Source: Patagioenas fasciata
Lineage: Eukaryota; Chordata; Aves; Columbiformes; Columbidae
Assembly: GCF_037038585.1 (NCBI RefSeq)
Contig: NC_092526.1
Coordinates: forward strand, 41,365,501 to 41,429,500
Direction: 5' to 3'
DNA: 64,000 nucleotides
This document shows, in pieces, positions 27,801 through 39,736 of the stretch (positions are counted from its first letter, which is position 1; every line of letters begins with the position of its first letter). The translations under genes were made by a program, and so were the position numbers. Under the pieces are notes generated by a model that saw only the letters and a list, made by a program, of their open reading frames with translations, made no database searches and was not told where the DNA came from.

Positions 27801-30800
27801 GGTTCATGGCAGGGCCAGCACCCTTTGCCCATGACCCCAACCCTCCTCCCTCACCCTGGGGCCTCTCTTCTCATCCTCCCTGTGCAGTCACTGCCACCCC
27901 TGCTGCCAGCTTTGCTGCAGGCACTGCCGCAGCACTGCCAGGCATCTCTGCCAGGCTAAGCAGCAGCATCAGAGCACTCGGTGTGACTTGACTTTGCTGC
28001 CTCCCTTCCTCCCTTAGCTCTTTGCAGAATACCTCCAGCCTTCTGAGAGAACAGACATGGTCCTGGTGTTCACTGAGGCACTGACAGACTCCAGCACCTT
28101 TGACAAGGAGGTGGCCAGAAATGTGCTGGACATGTGCTGGACATGGTCAAAAGAAACTCTGATTTCTGGCTGTTGGATGTAAGTGGCCTGAGGCTGGATT
28201 TCTCTGCCCTTAAGCCCTGTCAGGCCGTGTTCCTCCCTTCATCCCTTTCTTCCTCCCAACCCCTGGTGTCTTGGGGAACTGAAGACACATCAAGGCAGCA
28301 GAGAGGGATGGGAAGGACAGCTGAAAAAAGTGACTACACTTCAGTGACAGCACCGTCCTCACCTGTGTCCCCTCCAGGTGCCAAAAATCATGAGCCTCAT
28401 CCACAAAACCCTGGGGTGCATCAACACGACACGAGCCCGGCAGACCGTGGAGTCCCTAGTTGTCCAGATGGCTGACAAATGCCCTGGGGAGGTGGTGTCG
28501 ACACTGCTGACAATTGCACCACCAGGAGACAGGTACTGGCCCCAAAAGCCATGAGGGCTTGTCCCCTGTGGGGAGAGGGACCTGGAGACACTCTGACTGC
28601 CAGCGCCAAGGATTCCTGCAGGACAGCCCCAAGGAGCAGGACCCTCCATCCCACCACGCTTTCCAGCGCTGGGGGTCAGCCAGACCTGCAGCAGCCACAA
28701 CTGAGCAAACCAGACCAGAGCTCCACACTGTGCTTCTGCCAACCCCACGGGAGCACCAGCTCAGCCCTCTGCTGCTGCCCAGGGCATCCCAAGCATCCTG
28801 CAGCGCTGAGCCTGGACACGCTGTTGTGGCCCAGGCTGCACTGCTGACAGAGCACTCTGGCTTGCAGCACTGCCCTGGAACTGTGGGAGGTGATGTTCTC
28901 CATGTCCCAGACCTTGCAGAACGTTTTGAAGGAGCTGCACATCCAACTCCAGGGCTGGCACTATGGGGTCTTACATGCACATTGGGAGGATACCCCCATC
29001 CTCCACTTGGCTGTGAATTACTGGAAAAAGCTGCTGGTGCCATTGGCCTGGGCTACCGTGGGATCCAGGAGCTGCATGGTGTGAGGAGCCCCACCAGCTC
29101 TGCCGGTCGCTCACTGCTGGCTTGCTTTCAGATACTGGCCAGCAGTGATCTGCAAGATAAGGAATTTGCTCCAATGTACCTAGTCATGAGGTTTCTGAGG
29201 CAACGAAGGCCAACAATGCTCTCCCTGGTGCTCAGGGTCATCATGATGCTGTCAGAGAAAAACTAGATGGTAAGTAGGATTTTGCCAAGGGGAGCCATGT
29301 TGGCAGCCCAGAGCTGCAGCAGTGGGTTTGGGCTTGGCCTGGGCTGGAAGTCAGGTGACGGGGTGACTGCTCCAAAGGCCCTCCCTCCCATGGTGGGGGC
29401 CTGGTGGCCGCCTTGGGAGCTCTCCAGGCATGGACCTGGTTCCAAAAGGGCAACTATCTTTTTCATACAGGCCAGAAAAATGAAGGTCATGCTCCCGGAT
29501 CTGATGGGGGTCCTGCAGTATGGCAATAAGGCTATTGAGGGCAAGGCTCTGGTGGTCTTCAGAAACGTGATGCCTCAGCTGAAGAGGAAGGAGGCCAGCC
29601 CCATCGCCATGCCGCTGGCAAAATTTCTCCTGCCCTTTTTTGATGACATAAGGCTGATATATAATCCTGATCCCCGTAGATGGGAACTGGGCAATGACAG
29701 CTGTCCTTCAGCCCAGCTACATGGAATAGGGGCTCCTCCTCTGCTTTCTCCCCGGGGCTCTTCTGGGATGGCTTCTGTGTTCTGCAGCCCATCCCAGCTT
29801 CTCCCTGCCAGCTGCTCCCACAGCTCCTCCCCATCATGGCTGCTGAAGCTGGTGGGCGATGCTGGGTGGCTGGGAGAGCAATTTGAGGCACAGGCACTGC
29901 CTGAACAAGTCTCTTGAGTGGCCTCTCGTGGACCTGGGGCTGCAGATCTGGCCCACAACTCCAATGTGCAGAATGCCGCCCTGAAACATCAGCCATGCAG
30001 GAGCTTCTGCTCACTACGTGCAGAGAGCTGCTGGTGCTCAGGTCCTACTGTGCTGCTCCCTTCCAGGAGCTGAGCCAGCTGAGAGAGATCTCCATCAGCT
30101 TCTTCAGAGACCTGATGAAGGTGGTGGTGGGAAACAAGAGAAAGATGAAGAACATTGTGTGACTTGGCCTGCTCCCTCTCTTCTTCCTCATGAGTGACCA
30201 AACGCAGAGCGTGGCCAAGGTACAGATTTCAAAGCTGAGCAGTGATGCAGGGAAGAGACCCCTGGACGTTTGGGCCAGGGCATGTCCCAACTCCCTAAGG
30301 GCAGAATCACCTCAGCAACAAAGCCCAGAGGAGGAGGATGCCAAGTCTCCTTCCCCAGACTGTGGTGCCATGTCCCAGCTTCTGCTGTTCTGCAGGCTGC
30401 CAGGGAAGCCCTCCTTGGTGCAGCAGAGCTCCTGAAATGGAAACAGCTCAAACACCTGGTGCAAACTCAGCAGACATGGAGGAGTGGAGAGAGCTTGATG
30501 AGAACAACCAAGGCCCAGACCGGCTGAGGGCTACCCCACATGTCTGGGCTGTGGACTCTTCAGATGTGCCTCACCTGCCCTGCTGCAGCCCCGAGCTGCA
30601 TCTTTGTTCCCTGTCCTCAAGAACAGAGCTCCAAGGGCTCTTCTCTCTGCCCCACACCCAACAGGAGGGAGGGCTCTCAGCACCCCTGGAACCCCTCTGC
30701 CTGTGTCTGTCTCTCAGCCTCAGCCCCACAGGACTCCTGGCTGGGACACGGGAATGGCCAGAGGGGATAAAGGGAATGGCTGGTGCTGGGAGGAGGCAGA

Positions 30801-31590
30801 GGTCTGGCCAACTAGAGGGGGACAGTGAGGTGCTCACACCCTTGTGCTCTCTCCAGCTGGAGCAGGACAGGAGCAAAGCTCAGGAATACTTGAGTCAAAG
30901 CCTGCCCGTACCTGAGGGATGCTCAGGCCAGCTTGCAAGAGGTAGCCATGAGGTTCATCGGTGAGTCACAGCCCCCGGGGTCCCTCTTTTGGCAGCCTGG
31001 CCCCAGTCCGTGCTGTTGCCCTGGCACAAGGAGCAGCCCTGTGGTTGCCAGAGCCCCGGCTGCCCCCGGCAGGGCCTTGGCCTCCCCTCCCAGCCCTGCC
31101 CATGCAGGTGGGCTTGGGGTGGGCTTGGTGACCACCTTGCTTGGTCCCACCCCCCTCAGCTCCTGCTCTCCCCTGATGCCATGATGCCAGCCCTGATGAG
31201 GGGAGGGAGCAGGGGCTGATGGAGCTCTGTGCCCAGGGCTCACTGCGCGGCACCTGAGGGACCCAAGTGAGGAGGAGCTGTCCGAGATCTGCAGCAGTGA
31301 GTAGGGAGCATGGTTGGGAGGGAATGCCTGGGGATCTCTGCAGACATAGGAGGTCATCAGGGCTCTGCTTCTTTCCCTTGCAGCCCTTCAAACCTTGGTG
31401 GAAGACAGCAAGCCCTCCATCTGCTCCCTGGTAGCTCAGACTGTCATCATCATCCTGAGCTTTCCAAGGGAGCAGCCAAGGCCAGGATGGACCCTGCAAA
31501 CCCTGTGCTGCTGGTCATACTAAGTCATGCAGAGGAGCAGCTCTATCTCAGCACAACATCTGGATTACAATAAAGCTGGAGGAGAATGCC
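24866..31590 (+). pseudogene. MROH: MROH-like (maestro HEAT-like repeat) gene, disrupted
   Basis: About 17 exons are recognisable in order: 24866-24945, 25145-25270, 25413-25492, 25607-25727, 26036-26125, 26529-26633, 26888-27056, 27499-27596, 28018-28178, 28378-28532, 28868-29078, 29132-29269, 29471-29647, 30067-30219, 30396-30497, 30857-30960, 31237-31296, then 31384-31523 with the stop. Most have AG/GT sites. The product would be an all-helical HEAT-repeat protein; bird genomes carry expanded MROH families, function poorly known. Lesions: TGA 26,568-26,570; ~1-bp loss near 27,563; 11-bp tandem duplication 28,123-28,144; TAG 29,264-29,266; TGA 30,160-30,162; extra G near 30,908. Two expected donors read AT instead of GT (29,648 and 30,498). 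The lesions make the locus a likely pseudogene, though it may be transcribed. The 5' exons are missing or unrecognised. Family naming is from memory of related proteins. Confidence 0.78.
31569..31574 (+). promoter_or_regulatory. Polyadenylation signal AATAAA after the MROH-like last exon
   Basis: AATAAA lies 46 bp after the presumed stop TAA at 31,521-31,523, the usual distance for a short 3' untranslated region. It supports this as the native 3' end of the locus. Confidence 0.55.
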
Positions 31591-32685
31591 TGAGCCCTGG
31601 TATCCTTCAGATGTGCAGCACACTGAGAGTGCTGAGCAGACAGCGTCATTCCTGGGCTCTCCCGCTGCCGCAGGACAGCTGCCCCTCAGCACAGCATGGC
31701 CCAAGCCATGTTATGGTGCTGGTGGGTGGGCACTTGTCGGCCCCCAGGCCCTGCCCTGCAGCATGCAGGCAGGGGAGGCAGATGGCTGTGAGGGTACAGA
31801 GGCACGGGGGCAGCAAGGACACACAGTTTTATAGTGGGGCTTGTCCCACCATTTTGCCCTCAGCTCCTGCCATCCCCTGATGCTTTCCACAGTGCCGTCT
31901 CAGGTAGGGAGACCCTCTGCTCTGGCCATGGGGCTGCCTGTGGGGCCTTGTTGTTGTCATTACCACTTAAAAGAATGAATCCTATCTGCAATTGCTAACA
32001 AAACAACACATAAATACTTTCAGTTTTAGGTCAGTCTGACAAAGATAGGAGTGACTTGCAAAACACCTCATCAGGGACTACTGACCCTGCAGGTTTGGAC
32101 ATTTTGAAGCCCACACAATTAGTTGAGTCTTGCTTTAACACGTATCTGTTGGGTAAAGTGTCCTTTAGCTGAATGTTGCTCACCATATGCTGAAAAGATT
32201 ACACAATGCACTATGCAAATGTGTAAACAATGGTCAATTTAGGGTGTGAGTGTAGGAATAATATTTTGTATAGAATGGCTGTTACTTTTCTTCCTGGCAT
32301 CCTGGCTTTATTCCATTATCCAGGCTTGTGCTACTCTGTAATAAACAATATCTAGTCTCTGTGTGCTACAATTTGGCTTTTTTGCACAGTGGGTGACAGA
32401 ACCCTGTTTTGGGGACAACGGGAGCAGCCCAGGCCTCTCCTTCCAGAGGCCAGCCCTGCAGTCCCCGGTGCAGCAGACGAGAGGGAGATCCTGCATGGCC
32501 CCATGTGCTGGGCACAGGCTGAGGAGGGACGAGGTAAGGGGACAGGGACAGCACCGCCACGTGCTCAGGGGCACAGGCACTGGTGCCGCTGGGACGGCAC
32601 ACCGCAGCCATCTTCCTCCCACATCCTTCACTCCATAGAAGCCCCTTGAGAGGCCATCAGGGAGGTCAGAGAGGTATCACCGCAC
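31591..32685. other. Intergenic sequence, nothing recognised
   Basis: No gene or repeat family recognised. 31,970-32,360 is AT-rich; 32,400-32,640 is GC-rich. Confidence 0.35.
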
Positions 32686-32689
32686 TACA

Positions 32690-33163
32690 TGAAGAGCCTT
32701 CTAAAGACTTTACTGCTCATCTTGTCAAACTGTTAGCAATCAGGACACATAACCACGGACGTAGTTATATGCGGTGCTTTATTTCAGCACTGGGAAACCA
32801 GGGGTTCACACCCAAAGCTGGCTTCGAACAGCTGATTCAGACTACACCTTATTATACAAGTTAGTCACATACATATTCATTACAACCCCTGACAACCATT
32901 AGCATATTCCACACCTATTCTAACACAAACTTCTTATCTAAAAGGTGCTATGATTATCAGTTATTTTCTAAGGTACCAACTTTAAAAGAATATACTGTAA
33001 ATCCATGTCCACCTTAAGAATAAGGCTCGGTTACAGTTACCTGCCTTATAAGAATATGTTATAAATCTATGTCAGCTTTAAGAATAGAGTTTGGTTACTG
33101 AATACAAGAATTCTATGGTTACAGGACTGGTTGCTATCCTAATATTAATCCAACTGTGACAGA
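32690..33163 (-). mobile_element. Solo LTR-like element, minus orientation
   Basis: The plus-strand right end CCAACTGTGACA would be the TG start of a minus-strand LTR (TGTCACAG). TTTATT near 32,777 is AATAAA on the minus strand, and AT-rich U3-like text follows. The left border is uncertain (about 32,675-32,700). No internal retroviral sequence adjoins it. Confidence 0.5.
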
Positions 33164-33239
33164 TCCAGTGGCCAGTGAAGGCCCATCCTGTCCTGTTCCA
33201 TAGAAGAAAACATCTTGTAAGGTTGATTACTATCAAAAC

Positions 33240-33645
33240 CATAGAATCATAGAAAGGTTTTGTTGGAAAGGACCTTGGAGATCAGAGAATCATAGAATCC
33301 CAGGTTTAAGGGACAACAAGGATCACATGGTCCAACCTTTCTTGGGAAAATTACAGTCTACACAGGATGGCCCAGCACCCTGTCCATCTGAATCTTAAAA
33401 GTGTCCAGTGCTGGAGAATCTACCACTTCCCTGGGAAGATTATTCTAATGGCTGATTGTTCTTAGCATGAAAAATTTCCTTTGTGTGCAATTGTCATCTC
33501 CCCAGAAACATCTTGTACCCATTGCCCCTCATCTTCTCTTTGTGACTCCTTGTAAAAGGGGAGTCTCCATCTTCTTTGTAGCCACCCTTTCAATTGGGTT
33601 TGTTTTCAAACCTCTAAGCAATATGTTTCAGAATATGCAGTGCCA
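33240..33645 (-). mobile_element. CR1 retroposon(s), minus orientation, one nested at the 3' end
   Basis: CATAGAATCATAGAAAGG...GACCTTGGAGATC is a short CR1 3' end, followed at once by a second one (AGAGAATCATAGAATCCCAGG) that continues as CR1 body to about 33,645 (CAGTGCTGGAGAATCTACCACTTCCCTGGG, CATTGCCCCTCATC; given here in pieces of under 20 bases in the source). Likely two insertions or a 3' end duplication. Confidence 0.8.
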
Positions 33646-33692
33646 CAGAGTATTCCAGAAAAACAAGGTCCAGCAAACAGGAAAACAAGGGT

Positions 33693-34255
33693 TGTGCTGG
33701 TTTCACTGAAAGCAAGTTAATTTTTTTCATGCAGTTAGAAACCTTTATTTTTCATAGCTAGCATGGCCATTTTTCAGATTTAGTTTGACAACAAGAAGAT
33801 AAAACCCCAGGACACAGTTAGGGCTTTTCAGTTCTGCTGTCTGGGAGCCAAGGTCTGTCTGAGCTCTGCCCACAGGTGTGAGGCTGCTGGGAAGGGGGCA
33901 CAGATGGGACAGACCTTGACTGATGTCCAGACTGATCACGGGGACTATTCCATCCCACTAGCATCAGGCTTCCTATTTAAGGAGAGCTGGGATTTTCTGG
34001 CTGGGAGGACAGACATGAAGACAGAGAGTCGTTCTGGTTTCTGCTCTTTTTCAGTGGAGTTCTGTTTGGCGGTTCCCTCTAGTGTGACCTTTCACCATCC
34101 TGCCGTTTGCAGAGGCCTCTGGGCCTTTCTGCCTTTTTCTCTCTTCTCTCTCTGGGATGGGCTGCTTGGGACCAGGTGCTGCTTCCTGGGACTGGCTGCT
34201 CAGTGCAGGTGGAGTTCATGATGAATTGCATTGAGTAACTTTTATTTGATATTCT
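33693..34255 (+). mobile_element. ERVL-type LTR, partial
   Basis: Starts TGTGCTGGTTTCACTGAAAG, a start I associate with avian ERVL LTRs. It has a CTATTTAAGG TATA-like box at about 33,972 and R/U5-like pyrimidine-rich text to about 34,255, where CR1 sequence begins. The right border is not proven. Confidence 0.5.
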
Positions 34256-34261
34256 CTTTCT

Positions 34262-34800
34262 GCACCCTCAGTAAGTTTGCAGATGACACCAGGTTGGGTG
34301 GGAGTGTTGATCTGCTGGAGGGCAGGAAGGCCACACAGAGGGATCTGGACTGATGGGCTGAGGCCTATTTCATGAGGTTTAACAAAGTCAAGTGCCAGGT
34401 CCTGCACTTGGCTCACAATGACCCTGTGAATGCTCCAGGCTCAGGGAAGAGAGGCTGGAGAGGGAGCTGGGGATGTTGGTGTCAGCAACTGAACATGAGT
34501 CAGTGTGTGGCCAAGGTGGCTACCAGCATCCTGGCTTATGTCAGCAGTAGTGTGGCCAGCAGGACCAGAGCAGTGACCGTCCCTCTGGACCAGGCATTGG
34601 TGAGACCAAACCTTGAACACTGGGGCCAGTTGCAGGCCCCTCACCTCAGGGCTCAAAATGGTGGCCAGAGGGGTGGTGGTGATCACCTCACACCAAAAAA
34701 AACCTGGAGGTGCTGGAACGAGTTCAGAGAAGAGAATGGAGCTGAGGAAGGGGCTGGAGCACAAGTGTGATGGGAGCGGCTGAGGGACCTGGAGGGTTAT
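34262..34800 (+). mobile_element. CR1 retroposon, plus orientation
   Basis: TAAGTTTGCAGATGACACC, AGGGCAGGAAGGC, GAGGTTTAACAAAGTCAAGTG, ACTGGGGCCAGTTGCAG, CTGGAACGAGTTCAGAGAAG are diagnostic CR1 blocks. It is truncated at both ends; the 3' terminus was not found. Confidence 0.85.
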
Positions 34801-35515
34801 GGGAAATTTCAGGAGTACGCAGCAAGATTTTCCTTCTTAAGAGAAACAGAAAAAATTGGTCACAAATCTGCAGAAAGCTTGACATCCACACACTTGCTGC
34901 CTACACAAGAACATCAGCAAGGCCCTGCCTGTACACCAAGGATTAAATTAATGGGCAGTTTTCCTGTGCAGCAAGCAACAAAGGATTGGCTGAATGGAAC
35001 CATCTGCTGTTACTTGTTTTCACAAGAGGCAGATGCTGCTTCAGCTTCCATCTTTCAGTCTGCTGCCGATGAGAAAATGCATCTGTATTTTTTTGTAAGG
35101 AGGAAAACCTTAAGTGGAAAGTTGTTTCATGCCTCATTTGCCTCTCTAGCACATATAAAGTGAGTAGCTCAATAAACATTACAGAGTGATTAGCAAAGTA
35201 GTCCCAGGACACTTAAGAGACCCCATAACTCTATGAGTCTGTCTTTCCTTTTCACCCGAGTTCCCCAAGCCCCAAGGCAGGAGCAGGCAGGGCAGTCATG
35301 CGCTTGGGCCGCACCAGGGAGGAGAGAGCAGGAACAGCGCTTGACACCCAGGGCTGGGAATGGCAATTTGTGCTCTGAGCTGGGGCTTAGTCCATGTGTG
35401 AGCCCAGCACAGATTCAGATACCAAGAGAAAATACAGATGACAGGCTGGATCTGTAACTAGTTACATTAAACTACAATGTAGAAGCAGATGGGCAGTTTA
35501 TTGCTTCAGAAAACA
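34801..35515. other. Intergenic sequence downstream of the OR pseudogene
   Basis: No gene or repeat recognised. It forms the 3' flank of the minus-strand olfactory receptor pseudogene. Confidence 0.35.
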
Positions 35516-36431
35516 CTAAGATATGAGTTTCCACAGGGCATCCTTGAGCTTCTGGTTCCTCATGCTGTAGATGGGGGGGTTCACTGCTGAAGGCACCACT
35601 GAGTAGAGGACAGACACCACCGGATCCAGGAGTGGGGAAGAGATGGAGGGGGGTTTCAGGTGGGCAAACATGCCAGTGATGACAAACAGGGAGACCACAG
35701 CCAGGTGAGGGATGCACGTGGAAAAGGCTTTATGCCGTCCCTGCTCAGAGGGGATCCTCAGCACAGCCCTGAAGCTCTGCACATAGGACAGCACAATGAA
35801 TACAAAACAACCAAATGCTACTAGTACACTAACTACAAGAAACTTGACTTCCCTGAGGTTGGAGTGTGAGCAGGAGAGCTTGAGGATCTGGGGGATTTCA
35901 CAGAAGAATGGGTCCAGGGCATTGCCCTTGCACAGTGGCAATGAAAATGTATTGGCCGTGTGTAGCAAGAGCATTGAGAAACCCAGTGGCCCAGGCAGCT
36001 GCTCCCATGTGGACACAAGCTCTGCTGCCCAGGAGGGTCCTGTAGTGCAGGGGTTTGCAGATGGCAATGTAGCGGTCATAGGACATGACAGTGAGGAGAC
36101 AATACTTTGCTGAAATGAAAAAGAAAACCATAAAGATTTGTGCAGCGCATCCTGTGTAGGAGATGCCCCTGATGTTCCAGAGGGAACTGGCCATGGACTT
36201 GGGGACAGTGGTGGAGATGGAGCCGAGGTCAAGGAGAGAGAGGTTGAGGAGGAAGAAGTACATGGGGGTGTGGAGGTGCTGATCCCAGGCTATGGTGGTG
36301 ATGATGAGGCCGTTGCCCAGGAGGGAAGCCAGGTAGATGCCCAGGAAGAACCAGAAGTGCAAGAGCTGCAGCTCCCATGTGTCTGCGAATGCCAGGATGA
36401 GAAACTGGGTAATGGAGCTGCTGTTGGACAT
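35516..36431 (-). pseudogene. OR14-like: Olfactory receptor, OR14-like, one frameshift
   Basis: A class A GPCR coding region without introns, 916 nt, start ATG at 36,431. Seen: an N-glycosylation site near the start (MSNSSS), TM1 GNGLI, TM2 LHTPMYFFLLNLSLLDLGS, TM3 end MSYDRYIAIC, TM6 start KAFSTCIPHL, TM7 NPPIYSMRNQ, and the C-terminal KDALWKLIS stop. The text fits the OR14 group that is expanded in birds. A one-base change in the TM4-TM5 region (35,963-35,975) shifts the frame, so the full receptor cannot be read from one frame. Both halves are otherwise open, which means a recent loss, a polymorphism or a sequencing error. A substrate odorant cannot be named. Confidence 0.88.
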
Positions 36432-38540
36432 CTGCTGCTTCTGGGCATGAGAACCTGTGCAACGAGGAAAAGACAGTGACAGTTTGGATGAGAATTCTCT
36501 GGGAAACACCAAAGCAATTTCCCACAGATCCTCCCATTTTATCACACAAAGAGACACTTTTCTTCTTCCAGGAGAACATCCTGGCTGGAGCCCTCATCGG
36601 TGTTTCATGAATGTGCAATGAAGAGCAGGGTCTCTGCCCAGGGGCTCTTGAGGAGTCAGCCTGATCCTGTGTGATTGGGTGGGGCAGGGGCCGGTCCTGG
36701 GGTTCAGCTTTATCAGCTGGAACTGCTCCTGGTGCAGAAGGGACTGTCAGCATCTGTACCCCCAGGCCTGAGAAACTGAGTTTTAGAAGTTTGGTGTTTC
36801 TACAGCTCCTCCTCCTCTCCCACCCTGGGGAGTGTTCTTGGATGTCAGAAACCCTCAGCATTTCTGCTGCACTCAGGGAGAACAAAGCGAGTCCTGCGAG
36901 ACCAGAGGATGCCTGTTGGTCAGTGTAGAGTGAGGGCAGCTTCTCCTCTCAGTGTCTTTGGGATCTCCCCAGGCAGGCTGAGCACTGATCCTGGCAGGTG
37001 GCAGAGTCCCTGCCTCGGCACAGCCCTGGGGTGCAGGGACCCTGCTCTGCAGGACAGCCCTGGGAACCCTTTGCTGCAGAAATAGCTTCACACACCAGGA
37101 GTCATCCTCACCAGGAGGAAGCTCCCATGTGTTATCCCTCTGATGCTTTAAGGAGGAATTCCCTGCTCTGCTGCATGTCATCCTTATCTATACAAGAATG
37201 TCTCTGATAGTTTTACATATGTATCTCGTTTATTGTCCCATCATTAGGAAATCCCACCACAATTTGTAGATGCAATGATGTCCAGCCAGAGATATACTGT
37301 CTTTGAAGATTTCTCTCCTTGTGAACTCACAGCAAACCTTTCACCCTACATTTCCTTTCCCGTCTCTCTGCCTGGCTCCTGTGCCCTCGGTGCTGCAGGC
37401 AGAGCCCTCAGCTCTGCTGCGCTTTGCAGAGGAGCTGCTCCTGGGCAGAGTTGTCTCTCTGCAGTGCTGCCGCTTGCCATGAGCTCCCTCTGTCCCAGGA
37501 GCCCAACCCAGCTCAGCAGCACAGGAGCAGCCCATGTCGTCCTTTTCTCTGTCCCCTCTGGGCTCCCCTGTGTTCTTCCTGGATCTTCCTGGAATGGCCC
37601 ATGAAAAAGTTTAAAGTAATCAGTGATGTTTCTTCTCTCACCTCTACAGAGACAGTTCTCTCCTGCAGTAGTTATTTTCATATTAGAAAATAATTTTGAC
37701 ATGAGAAACATATTTTCTTGTCCCATCATTAGACAGGACACCAGGAAGACTATAGCAAAGGATCTAAACTCTCCAAGCTGGGGGGAGGAATATCTTCAGT
37801 TGAATGAGTTAAGTATTCTATTTTGTGTTTGCAGTCCTAGGACTAGAATGACATTCATCAGTCTTTTGAATATGTCATGTCTGTGCTCTGAAGCAAAGCC
37901 TTTGCACACATGGGGTCTTGGACACTTGGTACCAGGTTTCTTGTGGCAGGTCAGAGCTGGGCTGGTGCCACAGCTGGGGTGGTTCAGCCCAGATGTGAGG
38001 CAATGTCCTCAGCCAGGGACCTGACTGGGGGACCTGGAACTGTCAGGGTTGCAGACAGAGCTGTGACACGGATGGAATGAACTGCCAGGCAGGGTGGCAG
38101 AAGTTAGTTTGTCTGGTCTGCAAGGACAGCAGCCTCCTAGCACAGCAACAGTCCAGATCAAAACTCATTCGAGACCTTTAGGGCAGTTCAAGAGCCACAT
38201 AACAGTTAAAGGAGAAACAAAGACACTGTGTGGTTATTGATGACTTTAATAAGAGAAAGAGGAAGAGAAAGAGGTGAGAATTTCCATGTCCTCTTGTCCT
38301 CCATCTTCACCTACATTGTGTCCCAGGCCTCTGTGACATGAGACGGGAATCTGGAGAACAATCAGAAGTCAATGGGGATCAAGTCAGGGGTCACTGGAAC
38401 TAACACAATCTTCTCCAGTCTATGGGACAGGAGGGGCAGCATACCAGGAGCTGAGACAGCAGGACGATGTCACAGTGAGACCACTCTCCACCATCCTTGA
38501 AAGCTCATGGAGATTGAGGAGACTCATTCAAGACTGGGAG
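36432..38540. other. Upstream flank of the OR pseudogene, no gene recognised
   Basis: Contains the likely 5' untranslated exon or promoter of the receptor, not resolvable by eye. Open frames at 37,275-37,741 overlap on both strands without any family resemblance. Confidence 0.35.
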
Positions 38541-38544
38541 CACT

Positions 38545-38818
38545 CACACAGTGTGTGCACTTTTCAAAAATGGCCAGTGGGTGAGCAGGGAAACTAAGGA
38601 CTGTGCCCCAGAGCATGCCCACCCTGACCCTATTTCTGGGTGTCTGAAAGAGAAGGTGACAGGATTTACCCAGGGTACGTTGTGCCTGTTCATTCTCTTT
38701 GCTTTCCGTGAGGAAAGAACAGGGTTGCTGGATGTGGGCAGAGCAGTGGTGGTCTGCTACCTGGAAGTCAGCAAGGCATTCAGCATCATCCCCCACAATA
38801 TTCTTGTGTCCTAGTTAG
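38545..38818 (+). mobile_element. CR1 fragment with RT-coding remnant
   Basis: GGATGTGGGCAGAGCAGTGG, CTGGAAGTCAGCAAGGC, CACAATATTCTTGTGTCC match the CR1 reverse transcriptase segment around the catalytic loop region, with the usual Asp of the YLD(F/S)-type motif changed to Glu (YLEVSKAF). Confidence 0.7.
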
Positions 38819-38879
38819 GATATTATGGTCTGTGTCAGTGTGAAAGTAGATGGGTAAGAACCAATCTGGATGGTTGGGC

Positions 38880-39085
38880 TTGGAAAGGTGCTATAGAAAG
38901 AGAGAAACTTTCCAGTCATGAGGACAGTCAAGCTCTGGAAACTGTTTCCCAGGAGTACGCATCCACTCTGTCCCAGAAAGTGACCAAGATGTGTTTGGAT
39001 AAAGCCCTGAATAATCTGGTCTGACCCTGATTTGAGCAGGAGGTTGGTCAAGACACCTCTTGAGGTCCCATCCAGCCTGAATGAC
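38880..39085 (+). mobile_element. CR1 3' end fragment
   Basis: CTCTGGAAACTGTTTCCCAG, GATAAAGCCCTGAATAATC, AAGACACCTCTTGAGGTCCC, CCAGCCTGAATGACACTGT. This is a CR1 subfamily 3' end, probably from the same insertion as 38,545-38,818 with a deletion between. Confidence 0.7.
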
Positions 39086-39089
39086 ACTG

Positions 39090-39731
39090 TCCTTCCTTCC
39101 CCTTCATGTTTTCAGTTTAAACAAAGCTCTCAGGTTCTCCCTGACCACAGGAATAATTCACATGAGGTACACGGCTGCTTTACAAGTATCCCTGAACAGT
39201 CCTGACCACAACTTTTGCATCGCTTTTCATTTTCCCCAACTCAGGGTCTTTTTTGCTGTCCTAATACCCTTCCAGAAAGAACAACCCATTCTGATAGTCC
39301 TTTCAGAGCGGGTTGTTCAAGAGGTTTCAGCATCCATGTACAGAGTCTGCACATCAGCCAGGCAGCAAAGCCATTGTTATAGAAATGGAGACGAGGTTCT
39401 TGACCAGCTCCTTGAACCCAGCAATCGTCACGACTTGCTTCCTGAGATGCCGGGGAACACCTGAACTGTAAGTGCAGAGTATGTGAGTCGTGGTTGTGTA
39501 TCCTGGCTTGTCTCCAGACCCATGTGGTGCTTCAGGCTGTGAAGAAAATCAAAACCAGCCATTTGACTGGAGTGGTTCCATTTTACACGTGTCACACAGG
39601 GCAGATGAAGGGAGCTCAGATCTCCAGACTCTACTGCACAGTTGGGACTGCAGAGACTGGAAATAGAGGTAACCGTGTGTGTTAGTGCACACCACATAAA
39701 GATTCTGGCTTCCTTTGTGCCTTTGTACTGA
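39090..39731. other. Intergenic sequence, nothing recognised
   Basis: No gene or repeat family recognised. Confidence 0.35.
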
Positions 39732-39736
39732 CCTGG

